In this document: in pieces, positions 1-7,895 of the stretch
Layout of the letters: every line of letters starts with the position of its first letter
Numbering within the stretch: position 1 is the stretch's first letter
Origin: Clostridiales bacterium
Lineage (GTDB): Bacteria; Bacillota; Clostridia; Oscillospirales; Oscillospiraceae
Direction: 5' to 3'
Assembly: GCA_019418525.1 (NCBI GenBank)
Contig: DYBS01000007.1
Coordinates: 1 to 33,198 of the forward strand
DNA: 33,198 nt
Notes under the pieces: generated by a model
Told to the model about the DNA's origin: nothing
Databases searched by the model: none
The model's input: the letters and a program-made list of their open reading frames with translations, nothing else
Made by a program: the position numbers and the translations under genes

Positions 1-735
1 ACCCCCAGCCCCACGCCGACTCCCACCGCCGCGCCCAGCCCTACGCCCGAGCCGCTGGTGGACCCGGTGCTCAGCAGTCAGAATTTTTCCCAGGTGTTTA
101 CGGCCGATGACGGGACCGTGGTGCTGACGGTGAGCTATACCCTGCCTGATTTCTCCAATAAAGGGGATTCCAAAGTCCTGACTGCCATCGCGGGATGGTA
201 CACGGCGGAGGGGGAGAATCTGCTGGGGAGCGCCAACTCTCGTTTCATGGACGCCAAGAGTGATTATGAGGTGTCCACCGCCGCAGGCTATGAGTTTTCA
301 CCCGTTCTGGAGGAAATTACCAGCCAGATGACGTATCAGAGCCAGCGGGTGCTCAGTTTCCGGCGGGAGTTTTATGCCGGCGGGACTGGGATGGCCCACC
401 CCACGGTGCTGTGCATGGGGGAGCAGTTTGACCGCACGGACGGGCATAAGCTCACCTTTGCCGAGTGTTTTACCGACGGCTTGGCCGCCGCGGACGCCGC
501 CTACTCCTACCTCACGGCCCACGGCAGCGTGGCCGAGCTGATTTCGGGGGGAAACGTCACCGCAGAGGCGGTGAAAGCGGCCTTCCAGCCCGACCATTTC
601 TATCTCACCGACGAGGGGTTCCACTTCTGGTTCCAGCCGGACGAGCTGTCCGGTGTGCCCGGGAATTCACCCATTGAGACGGTGGTCCCCTATTCTGTCT
701 TCGAGGAGCTGCTTCAGCCATGGATCACATCTTAG
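1..735 (+). CDS. DUF3298/RsiV-like secreted or anchored protein, C-terminal part (5' end outside window)
   Basis: The reading frame is open from the first base, so the gene starts left of the window. The first 20 codons give a Thr/Pro/Ala-rich linker, typical of a spacer between an N-terminal membrane anchor or signal segment and an extracellular domain. The rest (about 225 residues) resembles the DUF4163/DUF3298 fold seen in RsiV-like lysozyme-binding anti-sigma proteins and other clostridial exported proteins: beta-rich, with a YAGGTGMAHP-type segment and a late WFQPDEL segment. A GTG at 58 could be read as a start but has no ribosome site, and the linker upstream argues against it. The TAG stop lies 16 bases inside rlmD, so the two genes are probably co-transcribed. 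Ligand and exact role are unknown. Confidence 0.7.
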   Translation, partial: TPSPTPTPTAAPSPTPEPLVDPVLSSQNFSQVFTADDGTVVLTVSYTLPDFSNKGDSKVLTAIAGWYTAEGENLLGSANSRFMDAKSDYEVSTAAGYEFSPVLEEITSQMTYQSQRVLSFRREFYAGGTGMAHPTVLCMGEQFDRTDGHKLTFAECFTDGLAAADAAYSYLTAHGSVAELISGGNVTAEAVKAAFQPDHFYLTDEGFHFWFQPDELSGVPGNSPIETVVPYSVFEELLQPWITS

Positions 736-2081
736 AACATACCACCCAGCGTCTGACCATTGAAAACTACGCCAGTGACGGCGCGGGCGTGGCCCGGCTG
801 GACGGAGCAGTGGTCTTTGTGAAGGGCGCCGTCCGGGGAGAGACCTGCCAGGTCTATCTGGATAAGGTGGGGCGCAGCGCTATCTGGGGCCATGTGACGG
901 CGGTGGAGGTGGCCTCCAGCAGCCGTCTGGATCCCGATTGCCCTTACTATGAGCGCTGCGGCGGCTGCTGTTACCGCCACATGACCTATGCCGAGGAGCT
1001 GGAGGCCAAGCGCCGCCGGGTGGAGGACGCCCTCCACCGTATCGGGGGCGTGGACCTGCCGGTGCCGCCGGTGCTGGGGGCGGAGCACCCGGAGCGCTAT
1101 CGCAACAAGGCCCAGTTCCCGGTGGCCCCCGGGCCTCATATCGGTTTTTACCAGAAGCGCACCCACGCTGTCACTGATGTGGTGGACTGCCTGCTCCAGA
1201 GCGAGGCTGCTGGGAGGCTGCGCACCACCACAAAGAACTGGATGAAGCAGTACCACATCCCGGCTTACCAGGAGCGCTCTGGAAAAGGGCTGGTGCGCCA
1301 TGTGTATGTCCGTACCAACCGGGCCGGACAGTCCCTCTACTGCCTACTCATCAACGGCACCGCCGCGCCCCACCTCACTGAGCTGGTGGGGGCTCTCCGG
1401 GCCACCGAGCCGGGCCTGGTGGGGGTAGTGCTGGGTATCAACGAAAAGCGTAACAATGTCATCCTGGGGGACAGCTACCGCACCCTGTGGGGACAGAACT
1501 ATCTGGACGACGTGCTGTGCGGGCTCACATTCCGACTGTCAGTGCCTTCCTTCTACCAGGTCAACCCCGAGCAGACCGAGGTGCTCTACCGCAAGGCGGC
1601 GGAGTACGCGGGCCTCACCGGCGGGGAGACGGTGCTGGACCTCTACTGCGGCATCGGCACCATCGGTCTCACCATGGCGGAGCGGGCCGGAACGGTCATC
1701 GGCGCCGAGGTGGTGCCCGAGGCGGTGGAGGACGCCAAACAGAACGCCCAGCGCAATGGGGTCACCAACGCCCGCTTCCTCTGCGGTGATGCGGGGGAGG
1801 CCGCCCGGCAGCTGGCGGCGGAGGGAGTGCGCCCTGATGTGGTGTGCGTGGACCCGCCCCGGAAGGGCCTGAGCGAGGACGTGGTGGACACTGTGGCGCA
1901 GATGGCCCCGGAGCGGATCGTATATGTCTCCTGCGACCCGGCCACCCTGGGCCGGGATCTGGAGCGCTTTGCCCGGCGGGGCTATACCGCCCGGCAGGTG
2001 ACAGCGGTGGACCTCTTCCCCCGTACCGCCCATGTTGAAACAGTTGTCCAGCTTTCCAAGGGAGAAATCGACTCCAAGTAG
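720..2081 (+). CDS. rlmD: 23S rRNA (uracil-C5)-methyltransferase RlmD/RumA family
   Basis: SAM-dependent methyltransferase that forms 5-methyluridine in rRNA (U1939 type) or a related RNA; 453 residues up to the first stop. A TRAM RNA-binding domain occupies about residues 5-65. The [4Fe-4S] ligands appear as C74, C80 and C83, with a fourth likely at C157. The SAM-binding motif DLYCGIGTIG lies near 307-316. The substrate-binding DPPRKG is near 378-383, and the nucleophile is C405 in YVSCDP. The ATG at 720 overlaps the upstream gene. The enzyme body is complete, but the frame continues past the TAG at 2079-2081 into a tail that related clostridial proteins carry as part of the same polypeptide. 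Several TrmA-family paralogues exist in clostridia, so the exact uridine target is uncertain. Confidence 0.9.
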   Translation: MDHILEHTTQRLTIENYASDGAGVARLDGAVVFVKGAVRGETCQVYLDKVGRSAIWGHVTAVEVASSSRLDPDCPYYERCGGCCYRHMTYAEELEAKRRRVEDALHRIGGVDLPVPPVLGAEHPERYRNKAQFPVAPGPHIGFYQKRTHAVTDVVDCLLQSEAAGRLRTTTKNWMKQYHIPAYQERSGKGLVRHVYVRTNRAGQSLYCLLINGTAAPHLTELVGALRATEPGLVGVVLGINEKRNNVILGDSYRTLWGQNYLDDVLCGLTFRLSVPSFYQVNPEQTEVLYRKAAEYAGLTGGETVLDLYCGIGTIGLTMAERAGTVIGAEVVPEAVEDAKQNAQRNGVTNARFLCGDAGEAARQLAAEGVRPDVVCVDPPRKGLSEDVVDTVAQMAPERIVYVSCDPATLGRDLERFARRGYTARQVTAVDLFPRTAHVETVVQLSKGEIDSK

Positions 2082-2345
2082 GTGCGTGTGGAGTTCTCAC
2101 TGGAGAATATGGATATGTCCGGGATTCAGAAGGGCGCGACTTATGACCAGATCAAGGCGTATGTGCTGGAGCATACCGGCCTGAAAGTCAGCCACCTCTA
2201 TATCGCTCAGGTCAAGCAGAAGTATGGCATTATCGAGCGGGAAAACTACAATAAGCCCAAGTCCGAAAATTCCAAGCAGCCCAAGTGCCCGCCGGAATAG
2301 GAAGCGGCCATTGTGGATGCGCTGAAACACTTCCAGATGATCTGA
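2082..2345 (+). pseudogene. Detached C-terminal extension of RlmD, split by in-frame TAG codons
   Basis: This stretch is in the same frame as rlmD and directly follows its TAG stop. It encodes 72 residues, a TAG at 2298-2300, then 14 residues (EAAIVDALKHFQMI) and TGA. As I recall, many clostridial RlmD proteins end in this same sequence with Lys at both TAG positions; AAG to TAG is one base change. Between the stops the sequence has no frameshift and reads like a compact helix-turn-helix-type domain with basic residues. A possible internal restart exists: GGAG at 2102-2105 is nine bases from the ATG at 2115. It may be a decaying tail, a readthrough extension, or a separately translated small protein. 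Confidence 0.6.
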
Positions 2346-2352
2346 TATTGAA

Positions 2353-2400
2353 AACACGGATGATTTGCCGATTGGCGGATCATCCGTGTTGTTTTATATA
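2353..2400 (+). terminator. Intrinsic terminator after rlmD
   Basis: A perfect 12-base inverted repeat (AACACGGATGAT / ATCATCCGTGTT, 2353-2364 and 2379-2390) is followed by a T-rich tract. It lies just after the last stop of the RlmD tail, so the tail region is still inside the rlmD transcript. Confidence 0.8.
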
Positions 2401-2520
2401 ATATTCTTAGCCTTAAGTTGTTGCTCCAATTGATGCACAAATGGAATAACTTTTTTGAGTCTGAATAAAAGTCTACGATTTTGGGGGGCGAACTAAATAG
2501 TGTCTACACACAAGTTTAAG

Positions 2521-3160
2521 CTAAAACGCACACCAAGTAGCATTGCAATGAATTTGTACTGTAACGAGAAAAGATGCTGTATTTTTAGTATATCGTGTTA
2601 CGATACCTCTCCATCGCTTCAGGTGTAAAAAAACGTTTTCCACTAAATGGCGAAGCCAATACAAATAACGGTCGTATTTCCTCCGCTATTTGCGATTTCG
2701 TTTTGACGGAATGACAATATTCATCCAAGTACCAGCAGTATAAGCAACAATTTGGTTTGTGTCATACCCTCGATCAGCCAGCAGTGTTTCCGCAGATATG
2801 CCATCAGTCAGGTGAATAGCTTCTTTGTAATCATCTCGGGTACCCTCTGTGATAAGTACTCGGACCGGCATACCATTTACATCCACGACAAGGTGAATTT
2901 TGGTCTTGAGCCCCCTTTTGTACGGCTTATATCCTGATTGCCGCCTTTGGACCCTACTGCATGTGGCTACACCTTACAGTGACTTGCATCAATCATCAGC
3001 CATTCAAAATCCGGTTCATCTATCAGTATTTCCAGTAGTTTTTCTCGGACTCCCTTGTCTCACCATCTGCAAAAACACTGATATACCGTGCCCCATTTCC
3101 CGTAGTACGACGGCAAATCTCACCATGGTGCTCCGGTGCATGAAATTCAAAACACGTTAT
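2521..3160 (-). pseudogene. Relic of an IS5-type (DDE) transposase
   Basis: Minus-strand translation gives conserved IS5-family blocks in order: TGAPW, DLPSYYGKWGTVYQ, DEPDFEWLMIDASHCKV, SRTKGG, KTKIHLVVDVNGMP, ISAETLLADRGYD, IVIPSKRNRK, YDRYLYWLRHLVENVF and LHLKRWRGIVTRY. In-frame stops interrupt it after TGAPW (TGA), after FCRW (TGA), after HCKV (TAG) and at 2686-2688 (TAG). The change of frame near 2913-2919 lies in an A4G5 run (minus strand), where two-ORF IS5 relatives may normally shift by -1. The flanking region 2400-2520 and 3200-3400 is AT-rich and holds no gene that I can support; I could not identify terminal inverted repeats or a target duplication. It cannot make an active transposase. 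Confidence 0.8.
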
Positions 3161-3401
3161 TCTTTCTGGGCTGTTGTTCCTATTATGCCACATTACTTGT
3201 GGAAACACTATTCAGGGAGGCTTTCGATGCTGTTTCTGCCTCAGACTTTCGCAACCGGAGTTCCTGTTCTGGATATTTTTGATATTTTATAGGTATCCTT
3301 CAGCAATACTACTGCACTTTTCTCATGGATACATATGAGCAAATTTTCAGCATCCCGATCGTTTGGTAAACTGTAAATGTCTACCTTCTACCTGCAATTT
3401 A

Positions 3402-4442
3402 TCACACGATATGTTTGACCGTAGCCCGTTCTACCAAAGTGGGCTGAATCAGTTTGATGATAGGCTGTGAAGGATCTTCTTTCTGAATACAATCAAGTAT
3501 AGACAGAGTTTCATCGATCAATTTATTGAAGGGCTGACGTATCGTGGTCATATTATAGGCTTTCCATTGTACCATCGGTATGTCATCATAGCCTATGATG
3601 GACAGATCCTCTGGAATGCGCAGACCAAACTCATTTCGGGCTACATCCATAGCTCCCAAGGCAATCGTATCGCTGGTACAAAAAAGAGCTGTGGGCCGTC
3701 TGTCCATATCCAGAATCTTTCTGCACACCTGGTAACCGGATTCATAGGTGTAATCGGCCTTTTCAATGGATACCTGACACAAGCCATACCGGCGCAGTTC
3801 ACCCAGAAATCCGATCTGCTTTTCGCTTTCCTCCCGGGTTTCCTGATGATAGCGGATGCAGGCGATCTCGGTGTGCCCCATTTTGAACAGATACTCAGCG
3901 GCCAGGCGGCCTCCCTCGATCGCGTCTACATAGACGGTGTGCAGATCGGTATTCTGGATAAAGCGGTTGAACAGGATCACAGGAATCTGGCTTTTTACTT
4001 CCAGCCTGTTAATATCCTTGGCCATGGCCGGAGCGGTTACAATGATGGCCTCGACCTGAAACTGAAGGACTGTTGATATAATATTGTCGATGTTGTCCCG
4101 CTGATCTACCTTGAACATGAGCGCCTGCTTCCCGCTGGCCTGTATGACGCTGATCAGCCGGTCCAGAATGGCGTGGTAAAAAGGCCCCATTCCCTCTCCC
4201 AAAACGACTCCAATGATATTTGTCTTGCCGCTGATCATGCCTCTGGCTACAAAGTTCGGACGATACCCCAGTTCGGCTGCCGCTTTGAGTACACGCTCCC
4301 GGACTGCGGCGGTAGTCCCTTTCCCGTCTGGATTCGCAAACACGCGGGAGACTGTAGACTGAGACACCCCGGCCAGCCGGGCCACATCGCGGGAGGTGGC
4401 CGACTTGTGATATGGAAATTTATTGATAACCACCTGTTCCAC
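3402..4442 (-). CDS. LacI-family transcriptional regulator
   Basis: 346 residues, normal for the family. The N-terminal helix-turn-helix (about residues 16-35) shows the DVARLAGVSQSTVSRV signature, followed by the hinge helix (AAELGYRPN) and a periplasmic-binding-protein-like effector domain from about 75 to the end (IIGYDDIPM, TIRQP). It begins at a GTG preceded by an AAGGCGAGG-type site. It is the last gene of a minus-strand locus encoding an SSS symporter, an MFS transporter and two SnoaL-like proteins, and probably controls them in response to the substrate they handle. A TATAAT box and a dyad upstream (4492-4533) suggest its own regulated promoter. The effector is unknown. Confidence 0.88.
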   Translation of the reverse strand: MEQVVINKFPYHKSATSRDVARLAGVSQSTVSRVFANPDGKGTTAAVRERVLKAAAELGYRPNFVARGMISGKTNIIGVVLGEGMGPFYHAILDRLISVIQASGKQALMFKVDQRDNIDNIISTVLQFQVEAIIVTAPAMAKDINRLEVKSQIPVILFNRFIQNTDLHTVYVDAIEGGRLAAEYLFKMGHTEIACIRYHQETREESEKQIGFLGELRRYGLCQVSIEKADYTYESGYQVCRKILDMDRRPTALFCTSDTIALGAMDVARNEFGLRIPEDLSIIGYDDIPMVQWKAYNMTTIRQPFNKLIDETLSILDCIQKEDPSQPIIKLIQPTLVERATVKHIV

Positions 4443-4491
4443 ACCTCGCCTTACAGAGATTGAGTCATAACCGTACAGATTGCAGATATCT

Positions 4492-4533
4492 GGTGGTAAA
4501 TGTCATTATACCACCGCTCGGAGGATTCCACAA
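4492..4533 (-). promoter_or_regulatory. Promoter and dyad upstream of the lacI-type gene
   Basis: On the minus strand TTGTGG (4533-4528) and TATAAT (4510-4505) are 17 bases apart. A perfect 7-base inverted repeat, GGTGGTA / TACCACC (4492-4498 and 4509-4515, 10-base spacer), overlaps the -10 box, as expected for an autoregulatory operator. The -35 match is weak. Confidence 0.5.
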
Positions 4534-4566
4534 CCGGCCGGGAGAAACGCCGCAACGAGCGGGTTT

Positions 4567-6213
4567 TCACTGCTTAGCAGGCATATTTTCACGGATCCAG
4601 GCCGAAACACGCCCGCGTTCAAAGAAGTCCTTGAACACATCGGACTGCGCCTCATGCCTGGCATAGAAGTCCTTTTGCGTCATCAGAGAGACCGCCACGA
4701 TGACCACGACACCCACCATCAAAGCAGGCAGCCCCAGGAAAAAGCCGCCCCACACATAGCGCATACCGGCAGCATACATCCCGATGTAGGTCGCCTCCGC
4801 AGCGATCACTGCGGCGATAGCGCCCTGAGGCGTCGCCTTTTTCCAGAACAGGCCAGCCACTACCGCGGGGACCACCAGAGAGATGCCATTGCTGGCCATA
4901 TCGGTCATCAGGGTAAGCAGGGGCAAATCGGTGCTGCTGATACAGAAGGCGATCAGGCCCAGCACGACCACGATCACACGGGTACGGAATACTTCCTTCT
5001 CCGCATTCTGCTGCACACGATTCTGGATGGCGGCAGCGCTGTGGCCGCCGTCGTAACCGATCGGAGGCTCGTGGTTCCTGACATGCATGAGATTGGTCAG
5101 CAGATCGTTGGAGACAAGGCCAGACAGGGCAATCAAGGTACTGTCCAGAGTCCCCAGGGCGGCAGCCAGAATGAAGGTGCACACCAGGCCCAGCAGGACC
5201 GGGCTCCCCATGATATGGCACAGTTCCATAATGCCGGACTGCGGATCGGTAATACTGAAGCCCTTGGCGGCGGCACCCAGCACACACACGCCGAAAATGC
5301 CGTAGATGCTCAGCCAGATACCGGCGCCAGCCGTGGCGATGGAGGACTTCTTGACTTCACGCACATTGCTGGCCAGGCAGATGCTCATGAAGTTGGAGGG
5401 ATATACCAGCATGCACAGGGTGCTGAACACCACGCTGGAGATCCAGTAGGGGCGGTTGTAGCTGCCAGTGGAAGCCAGCGTATAGATCGACGCCTGGCTC
5501 TGCCCGGCATAGAGCTCCCTGGCCACGTCGCCGGCGGAGTGGAACATGTCGCTGATGCTGCCGCCGTAGAAGAAATTGACAATCGACACCAGCACCACCA
5601 GGGAGCCGCCCAGCATCACACAGGCGGAGAAGCTGTCCACCATAGATACGGAATGGATGCCGCCGGTGGAAACGTAGATGATGATGATAGCAAAGGCGAT
5701 CGCAGAGCCAAGGATGATGGGCAGTTTACCGCCGGAGGCCATGTTCATCGCCAGGCCCAGCGTGCGGATCTCCGTGATGAGCCAGATGATATTGAAGCAC
5801 ACGATGGTCAGGGACACCACGAACTTGACCCAGCGGCTCTGGTAGCGCAGTTCCATGATATCGGGCAGGGTGGACAGCCGGTACTTTTTGGCCAGGGGCC
5901 AGATCTTTTCGCTCAGGAAGTACATCACCATGCCCGTTGCAGAACAGGAGAGCACGGAATTCAGACCGGCCACACCAAAGTTATAGAAAAATCCGACGCG
6001 TCCGGTAAAGGTCGTGCCAGAATAGAACGTTACGATGGTGATCAGAAACACGATCATGGCATTCCTGGATTTTCCCCCGGTCAGATAGTCCTCAAAGGTC
6101 TGATTCTTCTTGCGCTCGATTGCCTTTTTGGAAAATCCCTGATACCAGGACATCCAGATCACAATGCCGATATAGACCAGCATCATGAGGAAAGGAATGG
6201 GGCTTTGAATCAT
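4567..6213 (-). CDS. Sodium:solute symporter (SSS family)
   Basis: 548 residues and about 13 hydrophobic segments, consistent with an SSS-family Na+-coupled permease for an organic solute. The N-terminus (MIQSPIPFLMMLVYIGIVIW) is the first membrane helix, followed by a basic loop and the family-typical SGTTFTGRVGFFYNFG region. I place the start at the ATG at 6213, with a GAGAGGAAG ribosome site six bases upstream, rather than the GTG 24 bases further up. The gene follows a small membrane protein by 30 bases in the same direction, an arrangement common for SSS transporters with a short partner subunit. The substrate cannot be read from sequence; its neighbours suggest the compound handled by the SnoaL-like proteins. 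Confidence 0.85.
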   Translation of the reverse strand: MIQSPIPFLMMLVYIGIVIWMSWYQGFSKKAIERKKNQTFEDYLTGGKSRNAMIVFLITIVTFYSGTTFTGRVGFFYNFGVAGLNSVLSCSATGMVMYFLSEKIWPLAKKYRLSTLPDIMELRYQSRWVKFVVSLTIVCFNIIWLITEIRTLGLAMNMASGGKLPIILGSAIAFAIIIIYVSTGGIHSVSMVDSFSACVMLGGSLVVLVSIVNFFYGGSISDMFHSAGDVARELYAGQSQASIYTLASTGSYNRPYWISSVVFSTLCMLVYPSNFMSICLASNVREVKKSSIATAGAGIWLSIYGIFGVCVLGAAAKGFSITDPQSGIMELCHIMGSPVLLGLVCTFILAAALGTLDSTLIALSGLVSNDLLTNLMHVRNHEPPIGYDGGHSAAAIQNRVQQNAEKEVFRTRVIVVVLGLIAFCISSTDLPLLTLMTDMASNGISLVVPAVVAGLFWKKATPQGAIAAVIAAEATYIGMYAAGMRYVWGGFFLGLPALMVGVVVIVAVSLMTQKDFYARHEAQSDVFKDFFERGRVSAWIRENMPAKQ

Positions 6214-6242
6214 ATTGACTTCCTCTCTTTCCCGCACCGAAA

Positions 6243-6452
6243 TTACATGTCAAAGGTATCGTCATTCCGCTCCCACCAAAACAGGAAAAGGGTCAGCAGT
6301 ACCAGTGCCGCCGCCAGCAAATATAGCCCCGCAAAAAAACATGGAATGGGACCCAGGTATCCTTCCCGGTTCCACAGATCCATCAAAGGAGGGACAATGC
6401 CGCTGCCGATCAGATACACAAACCCCAGGAGGCAAAGAACCAACTTCCGCAT
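6243..6452 (-). CDS. Small membrane protein beside the symporter (DUF3311-like)
   Basis: 69 residues with two hydrophobic segments (about 3-20 and 38-58) and the charged end FWWERNDDTFDM, which resembles the short DUF3311-type proteins found next to SSS symporters. The start chosen is the ATG at 6452, preceded by AAAGGAGAAG at good spacing; an upstream TTG in the same frame overlaps that ribosome site. It is the first gene of the pair with the symporter and probably acts as its membrane accessory subunit, an inference from neighbourhood. Confidence 0.65.
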   Translation of the reverse strand: MRKLVLCLLGFVYLIGSGIVPPLMDLWNREGYLGPIPCFFAGLYLLAAALVLLTLFLFWWERNDDTFDM

Positions 6453-6546
6453 ATACAACTTCTCCTTTCGTCTCAATCCATTTGCCGTTCCGTCCGTTTG
6501 GTCTACAGTATATCAATATCTGATGGATATTTCTATTTTTTGTGAA

Positions 6547-6580
6547 AAGGGCCGCAACCTGTCGTAAGGCTGCGGCCCTT
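6547..6580 (-). terminator. Terminator after the MFS gene
   Basis: A perfect 10-base inverted repeat, AAGGGCCGCA / TGCGGCCCTT, with a 14-base loop. Read on the minus strand it is followed by TTTT, so it ends the SnoaL-SnoaL-MFS transcript before the symporter pair. Confidence 0.75.
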
Positions 6581-6605
6581 CGTAAAGCACCAACTGTGGT
6601 CAGAC

Positions 6606-7871
6606 TTATTTGCGCTTGAGCGTTTCGGGAAGCACGCACCAGACCACCGTTCCCGCGGCAAACACCGCGATCGCAATGTAGAAGATCGGCATCATGCCCA
6701 GCGCCCCGCCGGCAGTTCCCGCAATGGCCGGGATGGCAAAGGTGGAGATGATGCGCCCGCCGTTGAAGGACATTCCGGCAGAGAGGGAGCGGAACTTGTC
6801 GGGAAACAGCTCGGTGTAGTAGGCGCCCCAGGGGCCGGAATAGCCCACCATAAAGCCGATGAGGACCGACACCACGAAGAAGAGTGTTGTGTCGCTTCCG
6901 CCCAGCCGCGTGTAGATGAACACGGCCACGGCGCTCAGCGCCATGCCGATGGCGGGGAACTTCCGGCCCAGGCGGTCGGAGAGGAAGCCCCAGACCAGGT
7001 AGCCCACCAGCTGGCCTGTGCCCTGGAGGCTGTAGATCGCCCCCGCGGTGGCGGCAGTCATCCCCAGGCCCGTGACCAAGTAGGTGGTCGCATTGTTCGA
7101 GAAGGCGGAGTAGGCGGTGAAATTGGCACCGGAGAGCAGGATGGTACCCAGGCCGATCCAGAGGTACTTACCCTTGTACATGCTCAGATAGTTGATCCGC
7201 TCGCCGCTCTGCTTGCCCTGCTGATACTGCTCCTTGGCCATCGCGCTGTCATCGGGCACAAAGAACAGCGCCAGCACCGCGCCCACCACCGGGGGAATGA
7301 TGGCCGTATACATCAGGACCTTCCAGTTGGCATCCCCCAGCAGGCTGTACATCTGCCCGCCGAAAATCATGGCGATGGAATACAGCGCCGTCAGGGTAGC
7401 GGCCAGCTTACCCCTGTATTTTTTGGGGAACATGTCGGCCACCAGCGGCATGGCGGTGCCGAACACCGCACCCAGCACCACGCCGCAGACGAAGCGGGCA
7501 CCTTTCCACAACAGCACATTGGTGGGCGCCAGCATGGGGATGAAGGTGCTCAGCGCAATAAGCAGCGCCACCATGATCAGGGTGGTCTTTTTGCCCAGCC
7601 GGGCGGAAATGCACCCGAACAGGAACGTGCCGGGGATGGTGCCGAAGGACATCACGGCAAAGATCTCCTCCGACTGTTGCAGGGTAAAGCCGAAGCCGCC
7701 CTCGGCTACCGCAGCGATCATGGTCGGCTTGATAAAGGTACCGATCATGAAGTTGTAGCAATAGAAAAAGTAGATGATCGCGATAGAAAGAAATGCAATC
7801 CACCGTTTGACAGGCGAGTAGTCCTTGCCCAGGACGATCTCGCTGTCGCCGCTCTGTGTCGCCTGATTCAT
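6606..7871 (-). CDS. Major facilitator superfamily transporter
   Basis: 421 residues and 12 likely membrane helices. The conserved loop 2-3 motif appears as GCISARLGKK (about residues 86-95) and a second copy as GFLSDRLGRK after helix 8, typical of MFS carriers; the overall look is closest to aromatic-acid or sugar-acid symporters. The start is the ATG at 7871, with GGGAGGAG directly upstream; an adjacent TTG is a less likely start. It follows the double-SnoaL protein gene by 24 bases in one operon, and a terminator follows it. Substrate uptake or product efflux for that pathway is the likely role. Confidence 0.85.
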   Translation of the reverse strand: MNQATQSGDSEIVLGKDYSPVKRWIAFLSIAIIYFFYCYNFMIGTFIKPTMIAAVAEGGFGFTLQQSEEIFAVMSFGTIPGTFLFGCISARLGKKTTLIMVALLIALSTFIPMLAPTNVLLWKGARFVCGVVLGAVFGTAMPLVADMFPKKYRGKLAATLTALYSIAMIFGGQMYSLLGDANWKVLMYTAIIPPVVGAVLALFFVPDDSAMAKEQYQQGKQSGERINYLSMYKGKYLWIGLGTILLSGANFTAYSAFSNNATTYLVTGLGMTAATAGAIYSLQGTGQLVGYLVWGFLSDRLGRKFPAIGMALSAVAVFIYTRLGGSDTTLFFVVSVLIGFMVGYSGPWGAYYTELFPDKFRSLSAGMSFNGGRIISTFAIPAIAGTAGGALGMMPIFYIAIAVFAAGTVVWCVLPETLKRK

Positions 7872-7895
7872 CAAGTCTCCTCCCTTCCGGCGGCG

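Noticed and set aside
2360..3400. Complete IS5 element with ends
   Set aside because: No matching terminal inverted repeats or target duplication could be found, and the frame has several stops.
4480..6567. Long plus-strand open frame of 695 codons opposite the symporter
   Set aside because: It is antisense to a clear SSS gene, rich in His, Gln, Gly and Asp as GC-rich shadow frames are, and shows no family motif.
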